Part shown: in pieces, positions 1-5,414 of the stretch | Numbering within the stretch: the stretch's first letter is position 1 | Layout: each line of letters starts with the position of its first letter | Assembly (NCBI GenBank): GCA_031283785.1 | Contig: JAITBC010000046.1 | Location: 1-8,712, forward strand | Reading direction: 5' to 3' | Source of the DNA: Tannerella sp. | GTDB taxonomy: Bacteria > Bacteroidota > Bacteroidia > Bacteroidales > Tannerellaceae | DNA: 8,712 nt | Made by a program: the position numbers and the translations under genes | Notes under the pieces: model-generated | The model's input: the letters and a program-made list of their open reading frames with translations, nothing else | Told to the model about the DNA's origin: nothing | Databases searched by the model: none

Positions 1-178
1 CTATAACCATATCGTTCAAAAGGTGTCGGAAGTATTCGACGACATACATCCCTCTACACGTCTAAAGCGCTTTATCTTCCGTTTCATATGCGTGGCAGGG
101 ATGTGGATAAGGCAGGGACTGCAGCACAAACTTCGTCTTTACACCGACAGGCCTTATCACCGGGTGAGATTCGGATGA
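1..178 (+). CDS. Transposase C-terminal tail, probably IS1380 family (5' end outside window)
   Basis: An open frame enters the window at base 2 and runs 58 codons to TGA at 176-178. The residues visible include KVSEVFDDIHPSTRLKRF, then FRFICVAGMWIRQG, then LRLYTDRPYHRVRFG. This basic, aromatic-rich ending (TRLKRFIFRFI, then a W-I-Q-G stretch, then LYTDRPY) resembles, from memory, the C-terminus of IS1380-type DDE transposases common in Bacteroidales. The catalytic residues would lie upstream of the window, so activity cannot be judged. The distal end of the element should lie a short way downstream of base 178, but I could not identify its terminal repeat or target duplication. The IS family is an inference; a transposase of another DDE family is the main alternative. 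Confidence 0.65.
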   Translation, partial: YNHIVQKVSEVFDDIHPSTRLKRFIFRFICVAGMWIRQGLQHKLRLYTDRPYHRVRFG

Positions 179-209
179 TTATCCGGTTATCCTGTTATGT
201 CTGACTGAA

Positions 210-253
210 AAACAAACAGGCAGAGGCAGAGGCAGAGGTATGCCTGTTTGTTT
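210..253. repeat. 13-bp perfect inverted repeat around a GGCAGA tandem; possible terminator
   Basis: The left arm AAACAAACAGGCA (210-222) is perfectly complementary to the right arm TGCCTGTTTGTTT (241-253). Three tandem GGCAGA hexamers (219-236) begin in the left arm and fill most of the 18-nt loop. It lies 32 nt after the transposase stop. The right arm ends in GTTTGTTT, so it could act as a transcription terminator for the transposase. It could also be part of the insertion-sequence end. Confidence 0.5.
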
Positions 254-464
254 CCTGAAGCCCCTTTTGCCGCCTTTTCTTCTCTTTGACTGCCGAAGAA
301 TGTACCCCTGCCGCGTCAAAATACATTACGATAACCAAAAATATGTATATAGATCGCACTGTAAATTTCCCGAGAAGCATCTGTAATTTTTCCAAAACTG
401 CCAAATTATTTGTTTGCGGATTTCAGGTATTACTGAAATCACATAAATAACCGGATGTTTTTAT

Positions 465-472
465 TAACTTTG
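465..472 (+). promoter_or_regulatory. Candidate -7 element for the GH51 gene
   Basis: TAACTTTG matches the Bacteroidetes -7 consensus TAnnTTTG. It would place transcription start near 479, giving a leader of about 44 nt before the ATG at 523. No good TTTG -33 element is seen 19-21 bp upstream, so the call rests on the -7 box alone. Confidence 0.45.
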
Positions 473-522
473 CGTTTTTATCCACTAATATGACGTAAAA
501 GTATACTCAAAAAGATAACCAT

Positions 523-2511
523 ATGAACATTAAGAAAAAATTATTCGCGGTATTGCTTCTTTTTGCAGGATTATCCCTGAACGCACAAGTGAATGAACTT
601 GTAATACGGACAGATAAAATTGGTGCGGAAATACAGCCGACCATGTACGGTTTGTTTTTCGAAGACATCAATTATGCTGCCGACGGCGGACTTTATGCCG
701 AACTGATTAAAAACAGATCGTTTGAATTTCCGCAACGCCTTATGGGTTGGAAAACTTTCGGTAAGGTGACATTGAAAAGCGACGGGCCGTTTGAGCGTAA
801 TCCTCATTATGTGCGCCTGTCCGATCCCGGTCATGAGCATAAGCGTACCGGATTGCAGAACGAAGGCTTTTTCGGCATCGGAATAAAGAAGGGTGAAAAA
901 TACAGGTTCTCGGTGTGGGCGCGATTACCTGAAGGTAACGCTGCCTCGGCCGTCCTTGTGGAACTTATCAACCCGAAAAGCATGACGGAACATCATGCGC
1001 TTGCCGGAAAGGAGCTGGTCGTTGATTCGCGGGAATGGAGAAAATATGAGGTAATCCTCGAATCGGAAACGACAGAACCGAAAGCCGAACTTCGCATTTT
1101 CCTGAAATCGGAAGTCGGCGTTGACCTGGAACATATTTCGTTATTTCCCGCAGATACATGGAACGGTCACGAAAACGGATTGCGTAAAGACCTTGCGCAG
1201 GCGTTAGCCGACATCAAACCGGGCGTATTTCGTTTCCCGGGCGGGTGTATTGTCGAAGGCACAGATATCGAAACGCGCTATGACTGGAAAAAGACGGTAG
1301 GCCCGGTAGAAAACCGCCCGCTTAACGAAAATCGCTGGCATTATACCTTCCAGCATCGCTATTTTCCCGACTACTACCAAAGTTACGGACTTGGTTTCTA
1401 TGAATATTTTCTTTTGTCCGAAGAAATAGGTGCAGCGCCATTGCCCGTGCTGAGTTGCGGCCTGGCTTGCCAGTTTCAGAATAACGATCCTTCAGCACAT
1501 GTCGCCGTCTGCGATCTCGACAGCTATATACAGGATGCGCTTGACCTCATTGAATTTGCTAACGGCGATACAACGACGGAATGGGGTAAACTTCGTGCTG
1601 AAATGGGACATCCCGAACCGTTCAATCTCAAATTTTTAGCGATCGGCAACGAACAGTGGGGGCCTGAATATACGGAACATCTGGCTCCGTTTGTGACGGC
1701 CATTCGCAAAGCCCACTCCGGCATTAAAATTGTGGGCAGCTCCGGCCCGAACTCCGAAGGCGCTCAATTCGATTATCTGTGGCCGGAAATGAAAAAACTG
1801 AAAGTAGACCTCGTAGATGAACATTTCTATCGTCCCGAAGAATGGTTCCTCCGTCAGGGAGCGCGCTATGACGATTACGATCGTAACGGTCCAAAAGTGT
1901 TCGCAGGCGAATATGCATGCCACGGGAGAGGTAAAAAGTGGAATCATTTTAACGCTGCATTACTCGAAGCCGCTTTTATGACGGGGCTTGAACGTAATGC
2001 CGACATTGTTCACATGGCTACTTATGCGCCGCTTTTCGCCCACGTGGAAGGCTGGCAGTGGCGTCCGGACATGATTTGGTTTGACAATATGAACTGTGTA
2101 CGAACGACAAGCTATTACGTACAGCAGCTATACGCTCATAACAAAGGCACCAATACACTTTCCCTGACTGTGAACCGTAAAAACGTGACCGGAGCAGAAG
2201 GGCAAAACGGACTGTTTGCCAGTGCCGTCTGGGATAAGAACGATAACTGTTTTATTGTGAAGATAGCAAACACATCCGACAAAATGCAACCCGTCAAACT
2301 CAATTTCGCGGGATTGAAGAAAAATGAACTTCTATCCGGTGGAAAACGCATCAAACTGAGCGCCGCCAACCCGGAACTGGAAAATACAATCAAAACGCCT
2401 GACGCCATCAACCCGGAAGAAAGTGTCGTGTCGATCAATGGTAATCAATTTGAGACGGAACTGGAGCCTCGTACTTTCGCCGTATATAAATTTACGAAAA
2501 GCGCGAAATAA
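523..2511 (+). CDS. Exported GH51 alpha-L-arabinofuranosidase with a CBM4/9-like region
   Basis: 662 residues. It begins with a signal peptide (MNIKKK, hydrophobic core 7-19, cleavage likely after LNA21), with no lipobox cysteine, so the product is probably periplasmic. Residues about 80-210 look like a CBM4/9-type beta-sandwich inserted in the N-terminal part. The TIM-barrel follows, with the GH51 marker FRFPGGCIVEG (PGG at 239-241). The acid/base motif AIGNEQWG places the catalytic Glu at 377, and VFAGEYACHG places the nucleophile Glu at 463. Residues about 515-655 form the C-terminal beta-sandwich. By family, GH51 enzymes hydrolyse terminal alpha-L-arabinofuranosyl units from arabinan, arabinoxylan or arabino-oligosaccharides. 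The gene stands alone: no SusC/SusD, regulator or other glycosidase is in the window, so its exact substrate cannot be inferred. The start is fixed by the signal peptide. The gene is complete and both catalytic residues are present. Confidence 0.93.
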   Translation: MNIKKKLFAVLLLFAGLSLNAQVNELVIRTDKIGAEIQPTMYGLFFEDINYAADGGLYAELIKNRSFEFPQRLMGWKTFGKVTLKSDGPFERNPHYVRLSDPGHEHKRTGLQNEGFFGIGIKKGEKYRFSVWARLPEGNAASAVLVELINPKSMTEHHALAGKELVVDSREWRKYEVILESETTEPKAELRIFLKSEVGVDLEHISLFPADTWNGHENGLRKDLAQALADIKPGVFRFPGGCIVEGTDIETRYDWKKTVGPVENRPLNENRWHYTFQHRYFPDYYQSYGLGFYEYFLLSEEIGAAPLPVLSCGLACQFQNNDPSAHVAVCDLDSYIQDALDLIEFANGDTTTEWGKLRAEMGHPEPFNLKFLAIGNEQWGPEYTEHLAPFVTAIRKAHSGIKIVGSSGPNSEGAQFDYLWPEMKKLKVDLVDEHFYRPEEWFLRQGARYDDYDRNGPKVFAGEYACHGRGKKWNHFNAALLEAAFMTGLERNADIVHMATYAPLFAHVEGWQWRPDMIWFDNMNCVRTTSYYVQQLYAHNKGTNTLSLTVNRKNVTGAEGQNGLFASAVWDKNDNCFIVKIANTSDKMQPVKLNFAGLKKNELLSGGKRIKLSAANPELENTIKTPDAINPEESVVSINGNQFETELEPRTFAVYKFTKSAK

Positions 2512-2569
2512 GGTTCTTGTATAGTAAGGTATAGCCGCCAAGGGTAAAGCGTCCGGAAAAACAAAAAAA

Positions 2570-2662
2570 CCGCCGCCGGGAAAGGGCTTACTACGTTTTT
2601 ACTACGTCATTACTACGTTTTTACTACGTCATTCCCAATCCCGGCGTCACGGAGCGCGGCGG
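2570..2662. terminator. GC-rich inverted repeat between convergent genes, enclosing a tandem repeat
   Basis: The left arm CCGCCGCCGGGA (2570-2581) pairs in two blocks with the right side: CCGGGA with TCCCGG (2639-2644), and CCGCCG with CGGCGG (2657-2662). A 12-nt bulge (2645-2656) lies on the right. The position, between the end of the GH51 gene and the end of the minus-strand gene at 2680, suits a bidirectional terminator or mRNA 3'-end structure. No clean U-tract follows on either strand, so the terminator role is inferred. Confidence 0.4.
2588..2631. repeat. Four 11-bp tandem repeats (TTACTACGTTT / TTACTACGTCA alternating)
   Basis: Units at 2588-2598, 2599-2609, 2610-2620 and 2621-2631 share TTACTACGT and alternate in the last two bases (TT, CA, TT, CA). 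The array is therefore also a perfect 22-bp duplication. It sits inside the loop of the inverted repeat at 2570-2662. There are no spacers, so it is not a CRISPR array. It may be a protein-binding array or a slippage-prone element. Confidence 0.85.
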
Positions 2663-2679
2663 CTATTGTATATAATCTA

Positions 2680-3078
2680 CTACTGCCGTGGACGGCCGCC
2701 GCCTTGGCCCTGGCCTTGCCTTGGTCGTTCACGTAACTTCTCGCGGTTATCCGAATACTTTTTGTATTGCTCGCTCGTCAGGATAGCTTTGTATTGTTTC
2801 TCCTGTTCTGCGGTTAATTCCTCCATTTTGGCACGCCGGTCTTCGCGGTTGTCTTGGTTGTTGCGAAAAGCGTCGGTCATCTTTTTAGATAAATCAAGGT
2901 TGACGGCTTCGATTTTAGCCTTCTGGTCGTCGGTCAGCTTTACTAACGAGTCCAGACGGGCGGTTTGATTTTTGGCGCGTTCTTCAGGCGTGCCGAAATT
3001 GCGTCCTCTTTGCTGTTGTGCTGTTGCGGCGGCTAATGTTGCCGCCATGAATACTGCGATCACAAAAATTTTTTTCAT
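2680..3078 (-). CDS. Small exported LTxxQ/DUF4890-like protein
   Basis: 132 residues. A clear signal peptide (MKKIF, then an Ala-rich core; cleavage likely after ATA20) is followed by a Gln/Arg-rich, highly charged and probably alpha-helical mature protein. Three LTxxQ-type motifs are visible: LTDDQ (48-52), LTAEQ (88-92) and LTSEQ (100-104). The last sits in AILTSEQYKKY, a pattern shared with the Spy/CpxP superfamily and with the small Bacteroidales DUF4890 proteins. The tail (118-132) is low complexity, rich in Gly, Gln, Arg and Pro. Spy/CpxP proteins are periplasmic chaperones or stress sensors; applying that role here is inference. The gene is divergent from the ECF sigma operon (240-bp gap), which encodes another LTxxQ-like protein, so it could be a target of that sigma factor. 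Its own promoter is unclear: the best -7 match on this strand is TAATTTTC (3101-3108), one mismatch from consensus. Confidence 0.8.
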   Translation of the reverse strand: MKKIFVIAVFMAATLAAATAQQQRGRNFGTPEERAKNQTARLDSLVKLTDDQKAKIEAVNLDLSKKMTDAFRNNQDNREDRRAKMEELTAEQEKQYKAILTSEQYKKYSDNREKLRERPRQGQGQGGGRPRQ

Positions 3079-3252
3079 AGGAATTACGATTAAATGAATT
3101 GAAAATTAAGAAACTACTCTTGCAATAAGACTGTGTCCGGTCGAAAAGGTTTAATGTGTTCTTTTGTTTCATGGAGAAAAATTGCTGCCGGTGGAAATAC
3201 AGTATATGTAACCGCTTCCTCTGTGTGAAAAAACTTTTTTCATTCGTGCGTG

Positions 3253-3283
3253 CTTGGGAATCCGAAATTTTCATGTAATTTTG
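3253..3283 (+). promoter_or_regulatory. Promoter of the ECF sigma operon
   Basis: CTTG (3253-3256) and TAATTTTG (3276-3283) are separated by 19 bp. This fits the housekeeping Bacteroidetes promoter (TTTG, N19-21, TAnnTTTG), with a perfect -7 box and one mismatch at -33. Transcription would start near 3290, about 30 nt before the ATG at 3319. It looks like a sigma-ABfr promoter rather than an autoregulated ECF promoter, although an overlapping ECF site cannot be excluded. Confidence 0.65.
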
Positions 3284-3318
3284 TGCGGTCGATGACGGAT
3301 TATAATACATAACACAGT

Positions 3319-3870
3319 ATGCGGCAATATAAAGAAGAAGACATTGAGAAACGCCTGCGTGACCCCAAAACCCAAAGGGATGCGTTTGCGGAGGTTGTTG
3401 CCGCATACAGTGAAAAATTATATTGGCAGATTCGCCGGATGGTTTTAGGTCATGAAGACGCAAATGATATTTTACAGAATACATTTTTAAAAGCATGGTT
3501 GAATCTTGACAATTTTCGTGGAGAAGCCAAATTGTCTACGTGGATGTATAAGATTGCGGTTAACGAATGTATTACATTCTTGAATAAACAACGGGCGATG
3601 AACAATGTGCCGCTTGACGATACGGATGTTTATTTGTTGCAAACACTGACGGCTGATGAATATTTTGATGGAGATGCGATTGATGAAAAATTACAGAAGG
3701 CGATTTTATGTTTGCCCGAAAAACAACGTCTTGTTTTCATGATGAAATATTATGAAGATATGAAATATGAAGATATGTCTGAGATTTTAGGGACTTCGGT
3801 TGGGGCGCTGAAAGCTTCGTATCATCATGCCGTAAAGAAAATAGAAACGTTTTTAACAGATGATATTTAA
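3319..3870 (+). CDS. ECF-type RNA polymerase sigma factor (sigma-70 family)
   Basis: 183 residues. Sigma region 2 spans about 22-91, with DANDILQNTFLKAW (47-60), which binds core polymerase and the -10 element, and STWMYKIAVNECITFL (73-88). Region 4 spans about 124-176, with LPEKQRLVFMMKYYEDM and the helix-turn-helix SEILGTSVGALKASYHHAVKK, which reads the -35 element. Regions 1 and 3 are absent, as in ECF sigmas, and the length is usual for the group. It is first in an apparent operon: 50 nt to a small membrane protein, which overlaps an exported LTxxQ-like protein. That order (sigma, membrane protein, periplasmic protein) suggests a surface-signalling or envelope-stress switch. No FecR-type anti-sigma with DUF4974 or SusC-like receptor is next to it, so it is not the usual glycan-sensing ECF cassette. 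The ATG is preceded by a plausible short leader. Confidence 0.93.
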   Translation: MRQYKEEDIEKRLRDPKTQRDAFAEVVAAYSEKLYWQIRRMVLGHEDANDILQNTFLKAWLNLDNFRGEAKLSTWMYKIAVNECITFLNKQRAMNNVPLDDTDVYLLQTLTADEYFDGDAIDEKLQKAILCLPEKQRLVFMMKYYEDMKYEDMSEILGTSVGALKASYHHAVKKIETFLTDDI

Positions 3871-3907
3871 ACCTTTTAACCGGATGATTGTCTAATCACT
3901 CGCATAC

Positions 3908-3912
3908 AGGAG
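3908..3912 (+). promoter_or_regulatory. Unusually clear Shine-Dalgarno (AGGAG)
   Basis: AGGAG lies 8 nt before the ATG at 3921. It is a strong site for a Bacteroidales, where such sites are often weak, and it supports this start. It may ensure efficient production of the candidate anti-sigma protein relative to the sigma factor. Confidence 0.65.
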
Positions 3913-3920
3913 ACTAAGTT

Positions 3921-4310
3921 ATGGAAATAAATGACAAGTTAGATAAGCTTAAGGAGCGAAGAAATCCGTTTTGCGTTCCTGATGATTATTTTGAGAACTT
4001 TACGGGAGATATGATGCGTCGTTTGCCGGATGTCTCCGTGGAGCATCCGAAAGTGATTTCCATATACAATCAGGTGAAGCCATGGTTGTATATGGCCGCT
4101 GTGTTTGCAGGACTTATCATATTGTTTAATGTTTTGAACAGGACGGCAGGAACTTCTTCGGAAGGTGATGGTCCGCTCGAAGAAACCACATTGTCGGCAT
4201 TGCCTTCAAATACCGAGGCGGAGGAGAATGATGAATTTCTGAAGTATATTGAAGACATGTATGCCGATAAATATGCACTTTCTTATATTTATGATTTTAT
4301 GAATGACTGA
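3921..4310 (+). CDS. Small single-pass membrane protein, candidate anti-sigma factor
   Basis: 129 residues. The N-terminal 53 residues are charged and predicted cytoplasmic. They contain RRNPFCVPDDYFENF (13-27), an NPF-x-VP-x-x-YF motif I recall from small membrane proteins of Bacteroidetes encoded beside ECF sigma genes. One transmembrane helix follows at about 54-72 (PWLYMAAVFAGLIILFNVL). The remaining 57 residues are acidic (EEND, EDMYADKY) and would face the periplasm. It lacks a recognisable zinc anti-sigma (HxxxCxxC) motif or FecR domain. The topology and position directly after the sigma gene suggest that the N-terminus sequesters the sigma factor while the acidic tail contacts a periplasmic partner. 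That is inference; the sequence alone does not prove sigma binding. Its last 8 bp overlap an in-frame upstream ATG (4303) of the next gene, suggesting translational coupling. Confidence 0.75.
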   Translation: MEINDKLDKLKERRNPFCVPDDYFENFTGDMMRRLPDVSVEHPKVISIYNQVKPWLYMAAVFAGLIILFNVLNRTAGTSSEGDGPLEETTLSALPSNTEAEENDEFLKYIEDMYADKYALSYIYDFMND

Positions 4311-4317
4311 GAAACAA

Positions 4318-4782
4318 ATGGAAAAGGTAAAAAATTTTGTGTTATGCATCTCTGTATTGTTAATGTCGATTTTGCATGTGTCGGCCCAAAATGATCGTGA
4401 TTTGCAACGGGATGAACAGAAGCCCTTTGACAGAGAAAATTTTATTGCTACACGGAATGCTTATATAACGGAGAAAGTGGGTCTTACGGCAAAAGAAGCA
4501 TCTGTTTTTATCCCGTTGGATAACGAATTGATCCGGAAGAAGTTTGAAGTAGGACGCGAATGTCACAGGATTGAACGTGAGTTGAAAAAGAAAGAGGGTA
4601 AGACGGAAGAAGAGTATAATAAGTTGCTTAAATGTCGCGAAGAGGTTAAAGAGAAAAGGGATAAGCTGGATAAGGAATATCTGGAGAAATTTAAAAAAAT
4701 CCTGACCGTAGAACAGATTGTAAAATATCAGGGCGCAGATAGAGCTTTCTTTGATGAATTTGTACGGAACGGGAAAAGATAG
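4318..4782 (+). CDS. Exported LTxxQ/Spy-like helical protein, candidate sensor of the ECF operon
   Basis: 154 residues from the ATG at 4318. A start at 4303, overlapping the upstream stop, would add MTEKQ before the signal peptide. I prefer 4318 because MEKVKN followed by a hydrophobic core and cleavage after VSA23 is a standard signal peptide. The mature protein is charged and almost entirely helical: RENFIATRNAYITEKVGLTAKEA (39-61), then an F-I-P-L-D-NEL segment, then a Lys/Glu-rich coiled-coil-like stretch (80-127), then KKILTVEQIVKYQGAD (126-141). The LTAKE and LTVEQ motifs recall Spy/CpxP proteins. The overall pattern matches proteins of Bacteroidetes sometimes labelled as sensors of ECF-type sigma factors. 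It is the last gene of the operon, before a strong terminator. A chaperone role or a signal-relay role with the membrane protein are both possible. Confidence 0.78.
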   Translation: MEKVKNFVLCISVLLMSILHVSAQNDRDLQRDEQKPFDRENFIATRNAYITEKVGLTAKEASVFIPLDNELIRKKFEVGRECHRIERELKKKEGKTEEEYNKLLKCREEVKEKRDKLDKEYLEKFKKILTVEQIVKYQGADRAFFDEFVRNGKR

Positions 4783-4785
4783 AAA

Positions 4786-4805
4786 TACTCTTATAAGTAA
4801 GAGTA
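4786..4805 (+). terminator. 8-bp perfect hairpin just after the operon's last stop
   Basis: TACTCTTA (4786-4793) pairs with TAAGAGTA (4798-4805) across a TAAG loop, starting 4 nt after the TAG stop. No tight U-run follows, so it may protect the mRNA 3' end rather than terminate. A much better terminator lies 45 nt further on. Confidence 0.45.
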
Positions 4806-4849
4806 AATATCATTTTTAGTGTTTTTGTTTAGATTTAGTTTTAGCTTTG

Positions 4850-4880
4850 ATGGGGACGACGTGATGTCGTTCCCATTTTT
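4850..4880 (+). terminator. Strong intrinsic terminator of the sigma operon
   Basis: GGGGACGAC (4852-4860) pairs with GTCGTTCCC (4866-4874), with one G-T pair and a GTGAT loop. The stem extends by two A-T pairs (4850-4851 with 4875-4876) and runs into a T-tract (4876-4880). It is the clear end of the 3319-4782 transcript. Confidence 0.85.
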
Positions 4881-5034
4881 AATCCCCTCATCTGCAAAAG
4901 ATATTCAATAATATACGAAAGCAGCCATGTGCGAAAGTAATCCTCCTTCCACCTGCCTGCCTGATTTTTGCAGGACTGTTTTTGGGGCCTCCGGATTTCC
5001 GCTTCATCATTTTTCGCCATAATATTGTTAAAAA

Positions 5035-5066
5035 GTTGCCGGATTGAAAATGAATGATTAATTTTG
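5035..5066 (+). promoter_or_regulatory. Rubredoxin promoter
   Basis: GTTG (5035-5038), 20 bp, then TAATTTTG (5059-5066): a perfect Bacteroidetes -7 box with a three-of-four -33 box. Transcription would start near 5073, about 23 nt before the ATG at 5096. This argues against the in-frame upstream ATG at 5054, which lies in the promoter. The remaining 4881-5034 stretch shows nothing I can name. Confidence 0.7.
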
Positions 5067-5095
5067 AGCGTTTAATAATAAAAAAATATAGCAAT

Positions 5096-5257
5096 ATGAA
5101 AAAATACAAATGTATGGTTTGCGGATATGTGTACGATCCGGCAGATGGAGATGAAGATGGCGGAATAACGCCGGGAACGGCATTTGAAGACATTCCTGAA
5201 GATTGGGTATGTCCGTTGTGCGGCGTAGGTAAAGATGATTTTGAACCTGCGGATTAA
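5096..5257 (+). CDS. Rubredoxin
   Basis: 53 residues, the usual length for rubredoxin. Two CxxCG knuckles bind one iron: C6-M-V-C9-G and C39-P-L-C42-G. The conserved YVYDPADGD (11-19), [12 protein letters not shown] (23-34) and DWVCPLCG (36-43) segments are intact. It is a small cytoplasmic one-electron carrier. In anaerobes such proteins commonly feed rubrerythrin, superoxide reductase or rubredoxin:oxygen oxidoreductase during oxygen detoxification. No partner oxidoreductase is in the window, so its electron donor and acceptor are unknown. It has its own promoter, and a terminator separates it from the sigma operon, so it is probably transcribed alone. The start at 5096 is chosen because residues begin MKKYKC as in the family and because the longer 67-residue reading starts inside the promoter. 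Confidence 0.97.
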   Translation: MKKYKCMVCGYVYDPADGDEDGGITPGTAFEDIPEDWVCPLCGVGKDDFEPAD

Positions 5258-5285
5258 TGTTCTGAAAAGTTTTGCCGTGTATGGG

Positions 5286-5314
5286 AAAAAGGGATGGAAG
5301 TAGTGGCCTTTTTT
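5286..5314 (+). terminator. Weak candidate terminator after rubredoxin
   Basis: AAAAAGG (5286-5292) can pair with CCTTTTT (5307-5313), with a 14-nt loop and a terminal T-run. The stem is mostly A-T and the loop is long, so this is tentative. Confidence 0.35.
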
Positions 5315-5333
5315 GTGAATATTACTTAAAAGA

Positions 5334-5364
5334 TTTGTCATGAAAAATAAATGCTTTATATTTG
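5334..5364 (+). promoter_or_regulatory. Promoter of the ROK kinase gene (consensus match)
   Basis: TTTG (5334-5337), 19 bp, then TATATTTG (5357-5364): both elements match the Bacteroidetes consensus exactly and the spacing is ideal. Transcription would start near 5371, leaving a leader of about 44 nt before the ATG at 5415. Confidence 0.8.
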
Positions 5365-5414
5365 TCCATAGAATTTAAATGATAGTCTAATTATTAATTT
5401 TAAAACACACAAGA

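Larger units (their letters stand above)
179..522. other. Non-coding stretch between transposase tail and GH51 gene
   Basis: These 344 bases hold no convincing gene. The minus-strand open frame at 195-404 is low-complexity and lacks recognisable features. The region contains a small hairpin over the transposase stop (CGGAT/ATCCG, 172-185), the 13-bp inverted repeat at 210-253, and a TAnnTTTG promoter element at 465-472. The right end of the insertion sequence presumably falls between 179 and about 300, but its border is not visible. Confidence 0.6.

Noticed and set aside
195..404. 69-codon minus-strand open frame after the transposase.
   Set aside because: Ser/Ala/Lys low-complexity translation, covers the inverted repeat and has no recognisable feature.
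2588..2631. CRISPR-like array.
   Set aside because: Units are 11 bp and directly abut with no spacers, and no cas gene is present.
2984..3496. 170-codon minus-strand open frame spanning the divergent intergenic region and both neighbouring genes.
   Set aside because: It overlaps two well-supported genes in other frames and its translation has no domain-like pattern.
5054..5095. Upstream in-frame start for rubredoxin (67-residue version).
   Set aside because: It lies within the promoter and upstream of the likely transcription start, and adds 14 residues absent from the family.
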